This document shows positions 40,541 to 49,217 of a DNA stretch of 64,000 bases, piece by piece. Position 1 is the first letter of the stretch; each line of letters starts with the position of its first letter. The stretch spans positions 59,930 to 123,929 of the forward strand of contig NZ_BARF01000004.1 of NCBI RefSeq assembly GCF_000367365.1. The letters run 5' to 3'. This stretch comes from Streptomyces prunicolor NBRC 13075 (GTDB lineage: Bacteria; Actinomycetota; Actinomycetes; Streptomycetales; Streptomycetaceae). The notes beneath the pieces are model-generated. The model saw nothing but the letters and a program-made list of their open reading frames with translations, was not told where the DNA came from and ran no database searches. The position numbers and the translations under genes were made by a program.

Positions 40541-43500
40541 GTGGTCACACAGGGTGGGTCGTACGGCAGTTGGGGAACGTATCGGCTCCATTGCTGTCGG
40601 CTCAGGGCGCCGGAACTCCCGGCGCAGATACGGCTGATGGCGGACTCGACGTTCAGGTCCCAGAGCGTGGCCACGCCGTCGTCGGTGGTGGCGGCCAGGG
40701 TGTGACCGTCCGGGCTGAACGCGAGAACGGCGACGAATCCGGTCTCCACGGTCAGCGGTTGGCCGATGAGGGTGGGGTGGTCGGGATCGGTGACGTTCCA
40801 CAGGTTGATGGTGCCGTTGTCGGTGTGGCCGGCCGCTGCGAGGGTGTGCCCGTCCGGGCTGAACGCCACCGACCACAGGCTGCCGCCGGGCACCGTCAGG
40901 GAACTGCCCCTGCGCGTCAGGTGGTTGGGGTCCGTGGCATTCCACAGGGTGACGGTGCCGCGGCTGTTCCCGGTGGCGAGCGTGCGGCCGTCCGGGCTGA
41001 ACGCCACCCAGGTGCTGGTGCCGTCCGGCTGGTCGATCGGCTCCCCGATGCGGACCCCGGGGGCCGTCGTACTCCACAGGCCGACCCTGCGGTTGCTGTC
41101 GTCGCCGCCGGCCGCCAGCATCGTGCCGTCGCGGCTGTACGCCAGGGAGAAGACGGACGTCGTGTCGGAATTGGAGATGGTGGTGGCAAACGACTCGGGG
41201 TTCGCGGGGTCGCTGACGTCCCACAGGGCGATGCTGCCGAGCTTGTCGTCGCCGGCCGCGGCCAGCGTGTGGCCGTCCGGGCTGAACGCCAGGGAGAAGA
41301 CGGCCCCGCGCGCTCCGGTGAGGGTGTCGCGGAGGCGAACGGGATGGCTGGGGTCGGCGGTGTTCCACAGCGTGACGGTGCCGCCGCCGTCGCCCGCGGC
41401 CAGGGTGTGCCCGTCCGGGCTGAACGCCACGGCGTCGACCGGGTGCTTGGGACCGGTGAGCGGATCACCGCGGGGAACGGGGTGGTCGGGGTCGGCGGTG
41501 TTCCACAGGGAGACGGTGTCGTTCTGGTTTCCGGCGGCCAGGGTGTGCCCGTCGGGGCTGAACGCCACGGCTGCCACATTGCCGCCGCCGCCGATGATCC
41601 TGGTCGGCGGCAGATTCCACAGATCGACGTTGCCGTCGCTGTTCCCGGCGGCGAGGGTGCGGCTGTCCGGGCTGAACGCCAGGTCGGTCACCTTGTCGCC
41701 GGGACCGGTCAGCGGCCGGCCCAGCGGGACGATGGCCCTGGGGTGGGCGACGTTCCACAGATGGATGGTGTGGTCGGAGCTGCCGGCGGCCAGGGTGTGC
41801 CCGTCCGGGCTGAACGCCACCGACATGACGGGCTCGGTGGGTCCTGTCAGTGGCTTGCCCAGGGGGACGGGGTTGCCGGGGTCCGCGACCTGCCACAGGT
41901 GGACCTTGCTGTCTTTGGAACCGGCGGCCAGGGTGCGGCTGTCGGGGCTGAACGCCAGGGAGAGGACGAGATACCCGGCCTTCAGGGAGCGGCCGCGGCC
42001 GGGGTGGGCCGGGTCGGTGGCGTTCCACAGCCTAATGGTGCCGGCGTCGTCGTCGCACGCGGTGGCCAGGGTGCGGCCGTCGGGGCTGAACGCGATGCGA
42101 TAGGAGTAGACGTCGGGGCAGTCGAGGTTCAGGGGTGCCTTGGCGGGGGCGACGTCGTCGGGGCGGGTGACGTTCCACAGGCTGACGAGTCCGGCGTGCC
42201 ATCCGGCGGCCAGGGTACGGCCGTCGGGGCTGAACGCCAGCGATTCGATGGAGCTCGCGGCGTCCCAGTCCTGAATGGCGGGACTCTTCAGCCGGCCGAG
42301 CAGGACCGGGTGGCTGGGGCTGGTCAGGCTCCACAGGTCGACGAATCCGCCGGAACCGTTGTCGCCGTTGTGGCTGGTGTGGCCGCCGACGGCCAGCACC
42401 CGGCCGTCCGGGCTGAACGCGAGCGACAGGATCGAGTTCACGGAACGGTCCACGGGCACGGGTTTGCCCAGCGCCAGCGGACGGCTGGGATCGGAGACGT
42501 CCCACAGCCGGACGAGGTTCCGGTAGACGTTCCCGGCCGCCAGCATGTGCCCGTCGGGGCTGTAGGCCACTGTGTACACCGCGCCGCGCGGGCCGGGCAG
42601 CCGGGTGTCCAGCGGTGTGTTCTCGGTCGAGATGAGCCGGGACGCCGCCTCCGGGGTCGGGTCCATGCGGTAGGCGGTCAGCGCGAGTTGAGCGGACAGT
42701 GAGGGATCGGTCGGCGCCAGTTGCACGGACGCGGAGGTGACGGCGGCGGTGATGGCCTTGTCGCGGGATTGCAGGGCCCGGGCGGCGGCGGTCCGGGCGT
42801 TGGACTCCTGCCGGAAGGCGAACACCGCGGCCAGCGAGGCGACCACGGCCAGGGCGGTGATGGCGGCGACCGCGCCGCGCCGGAGCCGTTGCCCGCGCCG
42901 CTGGTGGTGGCGGGCGGCTGCCAGGAACGCCCGGGCGGCGCCGCTGAGTTCCGGCCCGTGCGTCTCGGCCCAGGCGAGGGCGGCATCCAGGCGGTTGCCG
43001 CGGTACAGCGCGGCTGCCTCCCGGCCGGCCTGTTCCCAGAGCCCGGCCGCCTCCTCCAGATCCTGTCGTACGAGGTTCCCGCTGCGGTCGTGCTCGATCC
43101 AGTCCCGCAGCCGGGGCCAGGCACGGATGAGCACCTCGTGTGTCATCACCACCACCGTGTCCTGGTCCCGGGTCAGGAGCCGGCCACGGGTGAAGTCGTC
43201 CAGGACTCTGACGGCCGCTTCCCGGTCCGGCGCGTGCCGCAGCAGCTCGTCGTACCGGACGCGCCGGCGGCTGTCGTCGGCATCGCGCCCCACGATGACG
43301 AGCCGCAGGAACACCCACCGTGCGGCCTCTTGGCAGGGCGGCGGCAGGATGTCGTAGAGCCTGTTCGCCGTGGTGGCGATGGCGCCCTGGATGCCGCCGG
43401 TGACGCGGTATCCGTCCACGGTGAGGGTGTGGCCGTGGCGCTGCTGCCAGGTGGCCCGCAACGCGTGTGCGAGCAGCGGCAGCCGGCCCGTGGTGCTCGT

Positions 43501-44433
43501 GCCGACCGGTCCCCCGACCGCGCCCAGGTCCGCCAACAGCAGCTCCACCAGGCCGTCTTCGACGTCGAGTCCCACATTGGCGGCCGGGCGGCGGATCGCC
43601 TCCTTGAGTTCGTCCTCCGTCATCGGCTCCAGCAGGACCGGTCCGGCCTGGAGCGCCGCCCGGAGCTGCGGATGGGCCGTGCACGCGGCATAGAAGTCCG
43701 CCCGCACTCCCAGCACCACGACCGCACCGCCCGCGGGCCCGGCCAGCCGGTCCAGTACGTCGATGAACCACTGCCGTTCGGTCTCGTCGCCGCAGGCCGT
43801 GAAGACCTCCTCGAACTGGTCGACCACGACGACCAGGCCCGCGGCGGGGGACTCCCCGGTGGGCGCCGGATCGCCGGCTCCGGTGATCTCGCGCAGCTCG
43901 GCAAGGCACTGTGCGGGATCGGCCCGCCACTTCGGTGCCGTGCGCCGGGCGGTCTCGGCGTCCAGCCTGGCGGCGGCCGCCAGTGCCAGGGCCGGGGACG
44001 CCGTCGGGGTCAGCAGCAGCCGGGGCCAGGTGCTCGAACCCGCCACCGGAAGTCGGCCGTCCTTCAGGGCCGGCAGTACCCCGGCCGCGAGCAGGGACGA
44101 CTTCCCGGCTCCCGAGGGGCCGATCAGCACCAGTGGGCCGCCCTCACGCAGCCGGGCGTCCATCCGCTCGCACACGAGGTGAACCATGCGGTCACGGCCG
44201 TAGAACCACTGCTTGTGCCGCGCGTCGAACGGGGCCAAGCCCGGGTACGGGCACAGCACTTGGTCGGCGCCGGGGCCGGGCACGGTTCTGCGCCCCTCGT
44301 CGCCGACACGAACGTGCATGTCGCGGCCGGCTTGGAAGGAGCTGCCACCTCCCGTCACGGTCGCCTCCAGCCGTTTCGGCTGCCAGGGGGGCGGCCCGTC
44401 GGGGGGCGTGGCGTCGGTGTCGCGTTCCGTCAC
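40537..44433 (-). CDS. nSTAND ATPase with membrane segment and 14 WD40 repeats
   Basis: The 1298-residue protein has four parts. Residues 23-44 are a tag (EATVTGGGSSFQAGRDMHV). An nSTAND1-type ATPase follows (CPYPGLAPFD, FYGRDR; Walker A GPSGAGKSS near 105-113; Walker B VVVVDQFEEV near 210). A single membrane segment lies at about 518-541. The C-terminal 670 residues hold 14 WD40 repeats (FSPDGHTLAAG..LW), enough for two seven-bladed propellers. STAND proteins are switches that oligomerise on a trigger. GTG 44433 overlaps the preceding gene's stop. It is the last gene of the TIR operon. Confidence 0.92.
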   Translation of the reverse strand: MTERDTDATPPDGPPPWQPKRLEATVTGGGSSFQAGRDMHVRVGDEGRRTVPGPGADQVLCPYPGLAPFDARHKQWFYGRDRMVHLVCERMDARLREGGPLVLIGPSGAGKSSLLAAGVLPALKDGRLPVAGSSTWPRLLLTPTASPALALAAAARLDAETARRTAPKWRADPAQCLAELREITGAGDPAPTGESPAAGLVVVVDQFEEVFTACGDETERQWFIDVLDRLAGPAGGAVVVLGVRADFYAACTAHPQLRAALQAGPVLLEPMTEDELKEAIRRPAANVGLDVEDGLVELLLADLGAVGGPVGTSTTGRLPLLAHALRATWQQRHGHTLTVDGYRVTGGIQGAIATTANRLYDILPPPCQEAARWVFLRLVIVGRDADDSRRRVRYDELLRHAPDREAAVRVLDDFTRGRLLTRDQDTVVVMTHEVLIRAWPRLRDWIEHDRSGNLVRQDLEEAAGLWEQAGREAAALYRGNRLDAALAWAETHGPELSGAARAFLAAARHHQRRGQRLRRGAVAAITALAVVASLAAVFAFRQESNARTAAARALQSRDKAITAAVTSASVQLAPTDPSLSAQLALTAYRMDPTPEAASRLISTENTPLDTRLPGPRGAVYTVAYSPDGHMLAAGNVYRNLVRLWDVSDPSRPLALGKPVPVDRSVNSILSLAFSPDGRVLAVGGHTSHNGDNGSGGFVDLWSLTSPSHPVLLGRLKSPAIQDWDAASSIESLAFSPDGRTLAAGWHAGLVSLWNVTRPDDVAPAKAPLNLDCPDVYSYRIAFSPDGRTLATACDDDAGTIRLWNATDPAHPGRGRSLKAGYLVLSLAFSPDSRTLAAGSKDSKVHLWQVADPGNPVPLGKPLTGPTEPVMSVAFSPDGHTLAAGSSDHTIHLWNVAHPRAIVPLGRPLTGPGDKVTDLAFSPDSRTLAAGNSDGNVDLWNLPPTRIIGGGGNVAAVAFSPDGHTLAAGNQNDTVSLWNTADPDHPVPRGDPLTGPKHPVDAVAFSPDGHTLAAGDGGGTVTLWNTADPSHPVRLRDTLTGARGAVFSLAFSPDGHTLAAAGDDKLGSIALWDVSDPANPESFATTISNSDTTSVFSLAYSRDGTMLAAGGDDSNRRVGLWSTTAPGVRIGEPIDQPDGTSTWVAFSPDGRTLATGNSRGTVTLWNATDPNHLTRRGSSLTVPGGSLWSVAFSPDGHTLAAAGHTDNGTINLWNVTDPDHPTLIGQPLTVETGFVAVLAFSPDGHTLAATTDDGVATLWDLNVESAISRICAGSSGALSRQQWSRYVPQLPYDPPCVTT

Positions 44434-44861
44434 GCCTGGCCGCCTCTGGTGACGGTCATGTCCCGGCCGGCCAGGAACGCGTCGCCGCCGGAGACGTGTG
44501 CCTCCAGCGTCATCGAGCCCGTGATCTGCGCTTCCGGGGCCTGGGCAGCGCGCAGTTCCCCGCCCAGCAGAGCGCGCAGCTCGTCGACGGCGTCCGGCCG
44601 CGTGGCTATCAGCCGGATGATGCGGGCCTGCCACTCGGCGACCAGCAGCCCCTGGAGCTCCTGGCTCTCGCCCGGGTGCCGTGCCTGAAGCAACTCGCCG
44701 CGCGCGTCGGCGAGTTCCTCCTCGACGCGCTCCGGGTGCGCGGACCGCCACAGCGACAGGACCGAGGACTTGACCGCGGCCCAGCCGTCCGTCGCCAGCA
44801 GATCGATCAGGCGCGCCGCGGCCGCCGATGCCAGGCCGGCGAGTTCCACACTCGTCTCCAT
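44430..44861 (-). CDS. Small helical adaptor with C-terminal AGRD tag
   Basis: The 143-residue protein has about 110 residues of amphipathic helices (LAGLASAAAARLIDLLATDGW, EEELADARGELLQARHPG) and ends with the beta-type tag LEAHVSGGDAFLAGRDMTV. Similar small proteins are common in Streptomyces beside STAND or protease genes and look like effector-associated adaptors. A strong AAGGAGAAGGC precedes the ATG. It lies 16 bases after the pseudokinase gene and overlaps the STAND gene by 4 bases. Confidence 0.8.
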   Translation of the reverse strand: METSVELAGLASAAAARLIDLLATDGWAAVKSSVLSLWRSAHPERVEEELADARGELLQARHPGESQELQGLLVAEWQARIIRLIATRPDAVDELRALLGGELRAAQAPEAQITGSMTLEAHVSGGDAFLAGRDMTVTRGGQA

Positions 44862-44877
44862 GCCTTCTCCTTGTCGC

Positions 44878-47097
44878 TTACCGTGCGTGGGCCGCGATCG
44901 CGGTCAATGTCAGGTGGGAGGCGATGAACACGTGGTCGCCGCCCACCGTCCACAGGAACCCCACGTCCGGCTGCCCGGGGTCGCGATATTTCCACCGGGC
45001 CCTGCCGGTGGCCGCGTCGATGGCCCACAGTGTCTTCGCGGTGTCTGTGGCGAAGACGGTGTCGGCCGAACACTGCGCGCTCCTGCCGGAAAGCCGGGAG
45101 GAGGCGTTGAACGCGTTGGAAATGCCGATGTCGCTGGCCCCGTCGAGCGTCGCGACCCACTGGATCGTGCCGTCGGCCGTGGCCAGGGCGGCCAGGTCGC
45201 TGCCGACCGGTACGTAGACGGTCGCGCCGTCCAGACTGGAGAACGGGGCGCCGATCCGGACCTGGTCCCCGTTCTTCGCGTCGAAGCGCTGATACCACTT
45301 CTCGCTGCCCGTGGCCGCGTCGACGGCGAACAGCGTGTCGCCGTTGCCGCCGCCGAACAGGAACAGCCCGGCGGCGTAGCACGTCAGCGGCCAGCCGGTG
45401 GAGAAGTAGGACGAGGCGTCCCGGACGGAGACCTTCCAGCCGCGGGCGCCTCTCCTGCCGGCGTCGATCATCTGGACGCGGCCCGGTTTGCCCGGAACGG
45501 ACGAGGTGGCCAGCAGGTGAGAACCGGTGGGCGGCACGAGCACGTTGTTGATGTCCGTGCCCTTGACCTGCCAGCGTCGCTTGCCGGTGGCGGCGTTGTA
45601 CGCACGGATGTAGCCGGAGGTCGGAGACTCGGAGGAGTACGACCTGGATGTGTCGAGCAGACCCCCGCATACGTAGACCGTGTTCCCCGCGACTGCCACG
45701 TAGTCGCTGATGTACATCGGCGCGTCCGAGCCGCCGCCGGGATCGACGACGGCCATCACAGTCGCCCACTTCACCTTCCCGCTGGAGGCGTCGAACGCCG
45801 CCAGCAAGCCTGACTGACTCGGTGTGTCGCAGAGCAGGTAGAACACACCGTCCGCGTACGCCGTCGGGTACCTGTCGCCGCTCGTGCCCAAGAAAACGGT
45901 CGGGTTCAGCGGGGAGAACACGGATTTTCCGGTCGTGGCGTCCAGGAAGGACGTGGCGGTGTCCGTGACCACCATGACCACCTTGTCGGACGCTTCCAGG
46001 CATTTGGGGGCGTGCTTTCCGGCGCCCGACCATGCCTTGGCGGCGTCGGGTCCGGCCAGCACGATCGCTTCCGGTCCGTCCGTCGAGGACGGCGACGCGG
46101 AGGAGGCCGACGTGGATCGCCCGCCTGACGAAGAGGCCGGCCGCGCGGTGGACCCGGACCCGCCGGCCCGGCCGTCGGATGCCGGCGACGAGTCGCCGGA
46201 AAAGGCGAGTGCCGCCGCGGATCCGCCGAGTACGGCCGCGCCCCCGGCCAGACCGAGGATCAGCTTCCGGCGGCTGACACCCGTCCCGGCAGCGATCGCC
46301 GGCGGCGGAAAGGGGTCCCGGCCGCCGCCCCCGGCGGACGCCGACCCCATCGCCGCGGCCGCGGCGGCCATGTCGGCGGTCACCGTCGGCGGCAGCCAAC
46401 TGCCCTTCAGGGCCGGCAGGTTCTGCTGCCTCAGGTAGTCGACGAGTTGCTCCGCGGTGGGACGGTCCGGCGCGTCCGGGTACAGGCAGCCGCCGATCAC
46501 CTCGCGCAGCGACACGGGGAGGGCGTCCGTGTCCGGCTCGCCCCCGGAAGCCGCGTACCGCACGGTCGCCCCGAGGTCGAACATGTCGTCCGTCGGTGCG
46601 GGCGCCGCACTGCCGGTGGCTCCCACGATCCCCAGGGCGGTGATGCGGGGTCCGTCCATGGTCAGCAGCACCGAGTCCGGGCTCACCTCGCCGTGGACCG
46701 TCCCGGCCGCGTGGAGTGCGGCCAGCGCCCGGGCGAGGCCGTCGGCGAGCATCCGCAGAGCCGGTTCGGACAGCGGGCCGTGCCGGTCCACCGCCTGCTG
46801 GAGCGGCAGTCCGGCGGTGAACTCGGTGGCCAGCCAGGGAACCGACGCGTCGGCGTCGGCATCCACCACCGGTGCGAGGAAGGCACCGGACAGCGTCCGT
46901 GCCGCCTCGACGGCGACTCGGAACCGGTCCCGGAACCCCGGGTCCGCGGCGAGTTCGGGCCGCACGACCGTGACCGTGACGAGTCGCCCCTCATCCGTGC
47001 GGGCTGCGAAGACTTCGCCCCCGCCGACCGTGCTCTGTCTTCCGAGCAGCGCATACGGCCCGATCCGATGAGCACCGTCTGCTCCGGGATGATCCAT
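44878..47097 (-). CDS. Pseudokinase with membrane segment and PQQ-type propeller
   Basis: The 739-residue protein keeps the Hanks kinase fold, but all key residues are replaced: the ATP-binding Lys is Thr43 (VTVTVV for VAVKVV), HRDLKPxN is HGEVSPDS (135-142) and DFG is ALG (154-156). The Gly loop is also irregular (GRQSTVGGGEV). It should not phosphorylate. A membrane helix at about 290-312 and a Ser/Gly linker lead to a PQQ/PQ-like propeller (AAFDASSGKVKWA, AIDAATGRARWKY). It is probably a sensor or scaffold in the TIR operon. ATG 47097 is preceded by GAGGGGCGG. Confidence 0.9.
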   Translation of the reverse strand: MDHPGADGAHRIGPYALLGRQSTVGGGEVFAARTDEGRLVTVTVVRPELAADPGFRDRFRVAVEAARTLSGAFLAPVVDADADASVPWLATEFTAGLPLQQAVDRHGPLSEPALRMLADGLARALAALHAAGTVHGEVSPDSVLLTMDGPRITALGIVGATGSAAPAPTDDMFDLGATVRYAASGGEPDTDALPVSLREVIGGCLYPDAPDRPTAEQLVDYLRQQNLPALKGSWLPPTVTADMAAAAAAMGSASAGGGGRDPFPPPAIAAGTGVSRRKLILGLAGGAAVLGGSAAALAFSGDSSPASDGRAGGSGSTARPASSSGGRSTSASSASPSSTDGPEAIVLAGPDAAKAWSGAGKHAPKCLEASDKVVMVVTDTATSFLDATTGKSVFSPLNPTVFLGTSGDRYPTAYADGVFYLLCDTPSQSGLLAAFDASSGKVKWATVMAVVDPGGGSDAPMYISDYVAVAGNTVYVCGGLLDTSRSYSSESPTSGYIRAYNAATGKRRWQVKGTDINNVLVPPTGSHLLATSSVPGKPGRVQMIDAGRRGARGWKVSVRDASSYFSTGWPLTCYAAGLFLFGGGNGDTLFAVDAATGSEKWYQRFDAKNGDQVRIGAPFSSLDGATVYVPVGSDLAALATADGTIQWVATLDGASDIGISNAFNASSRLSGRSAQCSADTVFATDTAKTLWAIDAATGRARWKYRDPGQPDVGFLWTVGGDHVFIASHLTLTAIAAHAR

Positions 47098-47107
47098 CGT
47101 CCGCCCC

Positions 47108-47740
47108 TCACGCCAGCCTGATCGTCTGATCACGGGCCGCCTGGTAGGCGCTGCCACCGCCGGACACATGGGCCGTCATGGTCACTGACGGCTCCGGATC
47201 GGAGGCAGGCGCCGTGCCGTCCCCGGGTTCGGCAGCGGGGTCGGTATCGGCATCGGTATCGGCTTCGGCTTCGGCATCGGACAGGAGAGCGGTCACCGCG
47301 TCGCCCAACTGCCGCAGCCCGTCCGGCAGATGGGTCTCCGGCACGCGGAGGAACTGCAGGCGCGCCAGCTGTGCGATCTCGGCCGGCAGCGCCGAGGCGT
47401 CGGGCAGCATCGTCGCGTCACCCAGAAGGACCGGGACGACGCGGTTTCCCGCCCGCAGAGCTGTCGCGATCTCCACGCGCACCCAGTCGTGAGCCCGGTC
47501 CAGGAGCCGCACACCGTCCTCGCTCCGCGCATCGAGCCACCCTGGCCCGATCAGTACGCACATGAGCTCGCACTCGGCGGCCTGCCGCCGCAGGATCTCG
47601 GCGAAATCGGCCCCGGGCGGTATCGACCGGCCCGACTTGAAGATCTCGTCGGCACCCAAGCGGTCGGACAGCGCGCGGTAGACGCGGTCTCGCATCCACC
47701 GGGAGTCCGGTTTGCGAAAGCTGAGGAAGATACGCGGCAC
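47108..47740 (-). CDS. TIR-domain protein with C-terminal tag
   Basis: The first 150 residues form a TIR domain: RIFLSFRKPDSRWMRDRVY (beta A, helix A), box-2-like GRSIPPGADFAEILRR, ECELMCVLIGPGWLD and DWVRVEIATAL with Glu90 at the position of the NADase catalytic glutamate. A low-complexity Glu/Ala/Asp linker follows, then a tag MTAHVSGGGSAYQAARDQ at the C-terminus (188-210). TIR proteins of bacterial immunity cleave NAD+ or make signal nucleotides; here that activity is inferred. First gene of the operon, divergent from the XRE/TPR regulator. Confidence 0.88.
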   Translation of the reverse strand: MPRIFLSFRKPDSRWMRDRVYRALSDRLGADEIFKSGRSIPPGADFAEILRRQAAECELMCVLIGPGWLDARSEDGVRLLDRAHDWVRVEIATALRAGNRVVPVLLGDATMLPDASALPAEIAQLARLQFLRVPETHLPDGLRQLGDAVTALLSDAEAEADTDADTDPAAEPGDGTAPASDPEPSVTMTAHVSGGGSAYQAARDQTIRLA

Positions 47741-47812
47741 AACTGTCCCCTGTCTGGGAGGCTTTGACCTCAGGAATCGTGCTCACCCTAGGGGTGGAGT
47801 ACACGCTCGGTG

Positions 47813-47836
47813 GCTATTCGCCAGGGATTGAATAGC
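47813..47836. promoter_or_regulatory. Inverted repeat between TIR and XRE genes
   Basis: Perfect arms GCTATTC (47813-47819) and GAATAGC (47830-47836) with a 10-base spacer lie in the 124-base divergent promoter region, about 73 bases before the TIR start. The XRE regulator next door is the natural candidate to bind it. Confidence 0.55.
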
Positions 47837-47864
47837 GGTTGCAAGGCTCCGTACGCTGGCCGGT

Positions 47865-49058
47865 ATGGACTCGGCGGACAGCGCGGCGGAGACGGTCCCG
47901 GCAGGGAGAACGACCGGTATGTGCCTGCCGCCGGGCGACTTCGGCGTCGTCCTGGCCACACTCCGGGCACGTCGGGGGTGGAGCGTGCGCGAGTTCGCCC
48001 GGCGGGCGAACGTGTCCGAAGGGCAGATCTGCAATCTGGAGAGCGGGTTGCGCAACCCGACGCCCGCTGTGGCGGCGGCATGCGACGCGGCCTTGGGCAC
48101 CGGCGGGGAACTCGTCGAGCTGGCCGGGGCCGGCCGCGGCGGCGCCCGGGCCGAGGGCGTCGTCGACGCCGGCCCCGTGGCCGCCGGATACGAGCGGGTC
48201 CTGTGGGAGCTGAAGGACATCGGCAGATCCACCGGACCGAGGTTCGTCACCGCTTCGATGAAGTCGATCACGCGGATCCTGACGGACGCCGGTCCGCACG
48301 CCGTCGGCGAGCAGCGTGCCGAGATCTGGCTGCTGGCCTCGAGGTTCGCCGAATACACCGGGTGGATGGCACAAGAGGCGGGAAATCCCGCGGAGGCGTT
48401 GCGCTGGACGAATCTCGCGGTCCGCTGGGGCGCACGGGGCGGGGACGAGACGGTGGCCGCGTATGCCCTGGTCCGCAAGGCGTTCATCGCCCAGCACCGC
48501 GGTGACACCGATGCGGCGATCGCATTCGCCGACCAGGCGGCCGGACACCCGGCGGCCAACCCGGTGATCCGCGCGCATGCCGCCCGCCGCGCGGCCCAGG
48601 GGCATGCGCGCCGTGGCGATGCGGGGGCCTGCCGGGAGGCACTGGAGCGGTTCGGAAGCCACGCCGCCGAGGCCATCGGCGACCCGACCCCTCAATGGGG
48701 CCCGCGCATCGAGAACGGCAACCCTCGGCTCATCGAGGCGTCCTGCATGCTCGGCCTCCGTCACTTCGAGCCGGCCGCCGACCTTTTCGCCGCCGAGCTC
48801 CGGCACCGGCCGGCCGTCCCGGCGGACAGCAACTCCCAGGCCCGCTTCGCGGTGCGGCAGGCGACAGCCCTCGCCGGTGTCGGCCGCCTCGACGACGCCT
48901 GCCAGATCGTCGAGGCCACGCTGCCCGCGATCAAGCGCATCGACTCGGCCACCGTCCGTGCGGAGCTGGGCCGGTTCGTGGAACAGGCCCGGACCCGGAG
49001 AGCCGGCCCGGGCCAACTCGCCCTCATCGACGCATCGGCCGCCCTCGCGATCGGCTGA
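47865..49058 (+). CDS. XRE-family regulator with TPR-like sensor domain
   Basis: The 397-residue protein has a helix-turn-helix at about residues 25-80 (RARRGWSVREFARRANVSEG) and a long helical region with TPR character (AAYALVRKAFIAQHRGDTDA, ARRGDAGACREALERFGSH, AVRQATALAGVGRLDDACQI). This NsdA-like build is common in Streptomyces. It is divergent from the TIR operon across a 124-base region with an inverted repeat and is its probable regulator. No TTA codon was noticed. Confidence 0.85.
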   Translation: MDSADSAAETVPAGRTTGMCLPPGDFGVVLATLRARRGWSVREFARRANVSEGQICNLESGLRNPTPAVAAACDAALGTGGELVELAGAGRGGARAEGVVDAGPVAAGYERVLWELKDIGRSTGPRFVTASMKSITRILTDAGPHAVGEQRAEIWLLASRFAEYTGWMAQEAGNPAEALRWTNLAVRWGARGGDETVAAYALVRKAFIAQHRGDTDAAIAFADQAAGHPAANPVIRAHAARRAAQGHARRGDAGACREALERFGSHAAEAIGDPTPQWGPRIENGNPRLIEASCMLGLRHFEPAADLFAAELRHRPAVPADSNSQARFAVRQATALAGVGRLDDACQIVEATLPAIKRIDSATVRAELGRFVEQARTRRAGPGQLALIDASAALAIG

Positions 49059-49217
49059 CAGCCGCGATCGGCCGGCGACGGACAGATCCAGGGTCCGTCT
49101 TGACCTGTCGGAACGCCACAGCCCATGGCAGACCGTCCACGCCCGCTTCCGCCGTTACGCCCCGCACCGCCGTCGGGGCATGCTGGTGGTCCTGCACGTG
49201 GTCCGGGAGGTGTTGGG

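Noticed and set aside
40680..42600. CRISPR-like regular DNA repetition
   Set aside because: The period corresponds to WD40 repeats in a coding frame; the units diverge and there are no spacers.
40570..44688. Long plus-strand frames opposite the STAND-WD40 gene
   Set aside because: They mirror the repeats of the WD40 gene (GQGVPVRAERH patterns) and have no start signals or domains.
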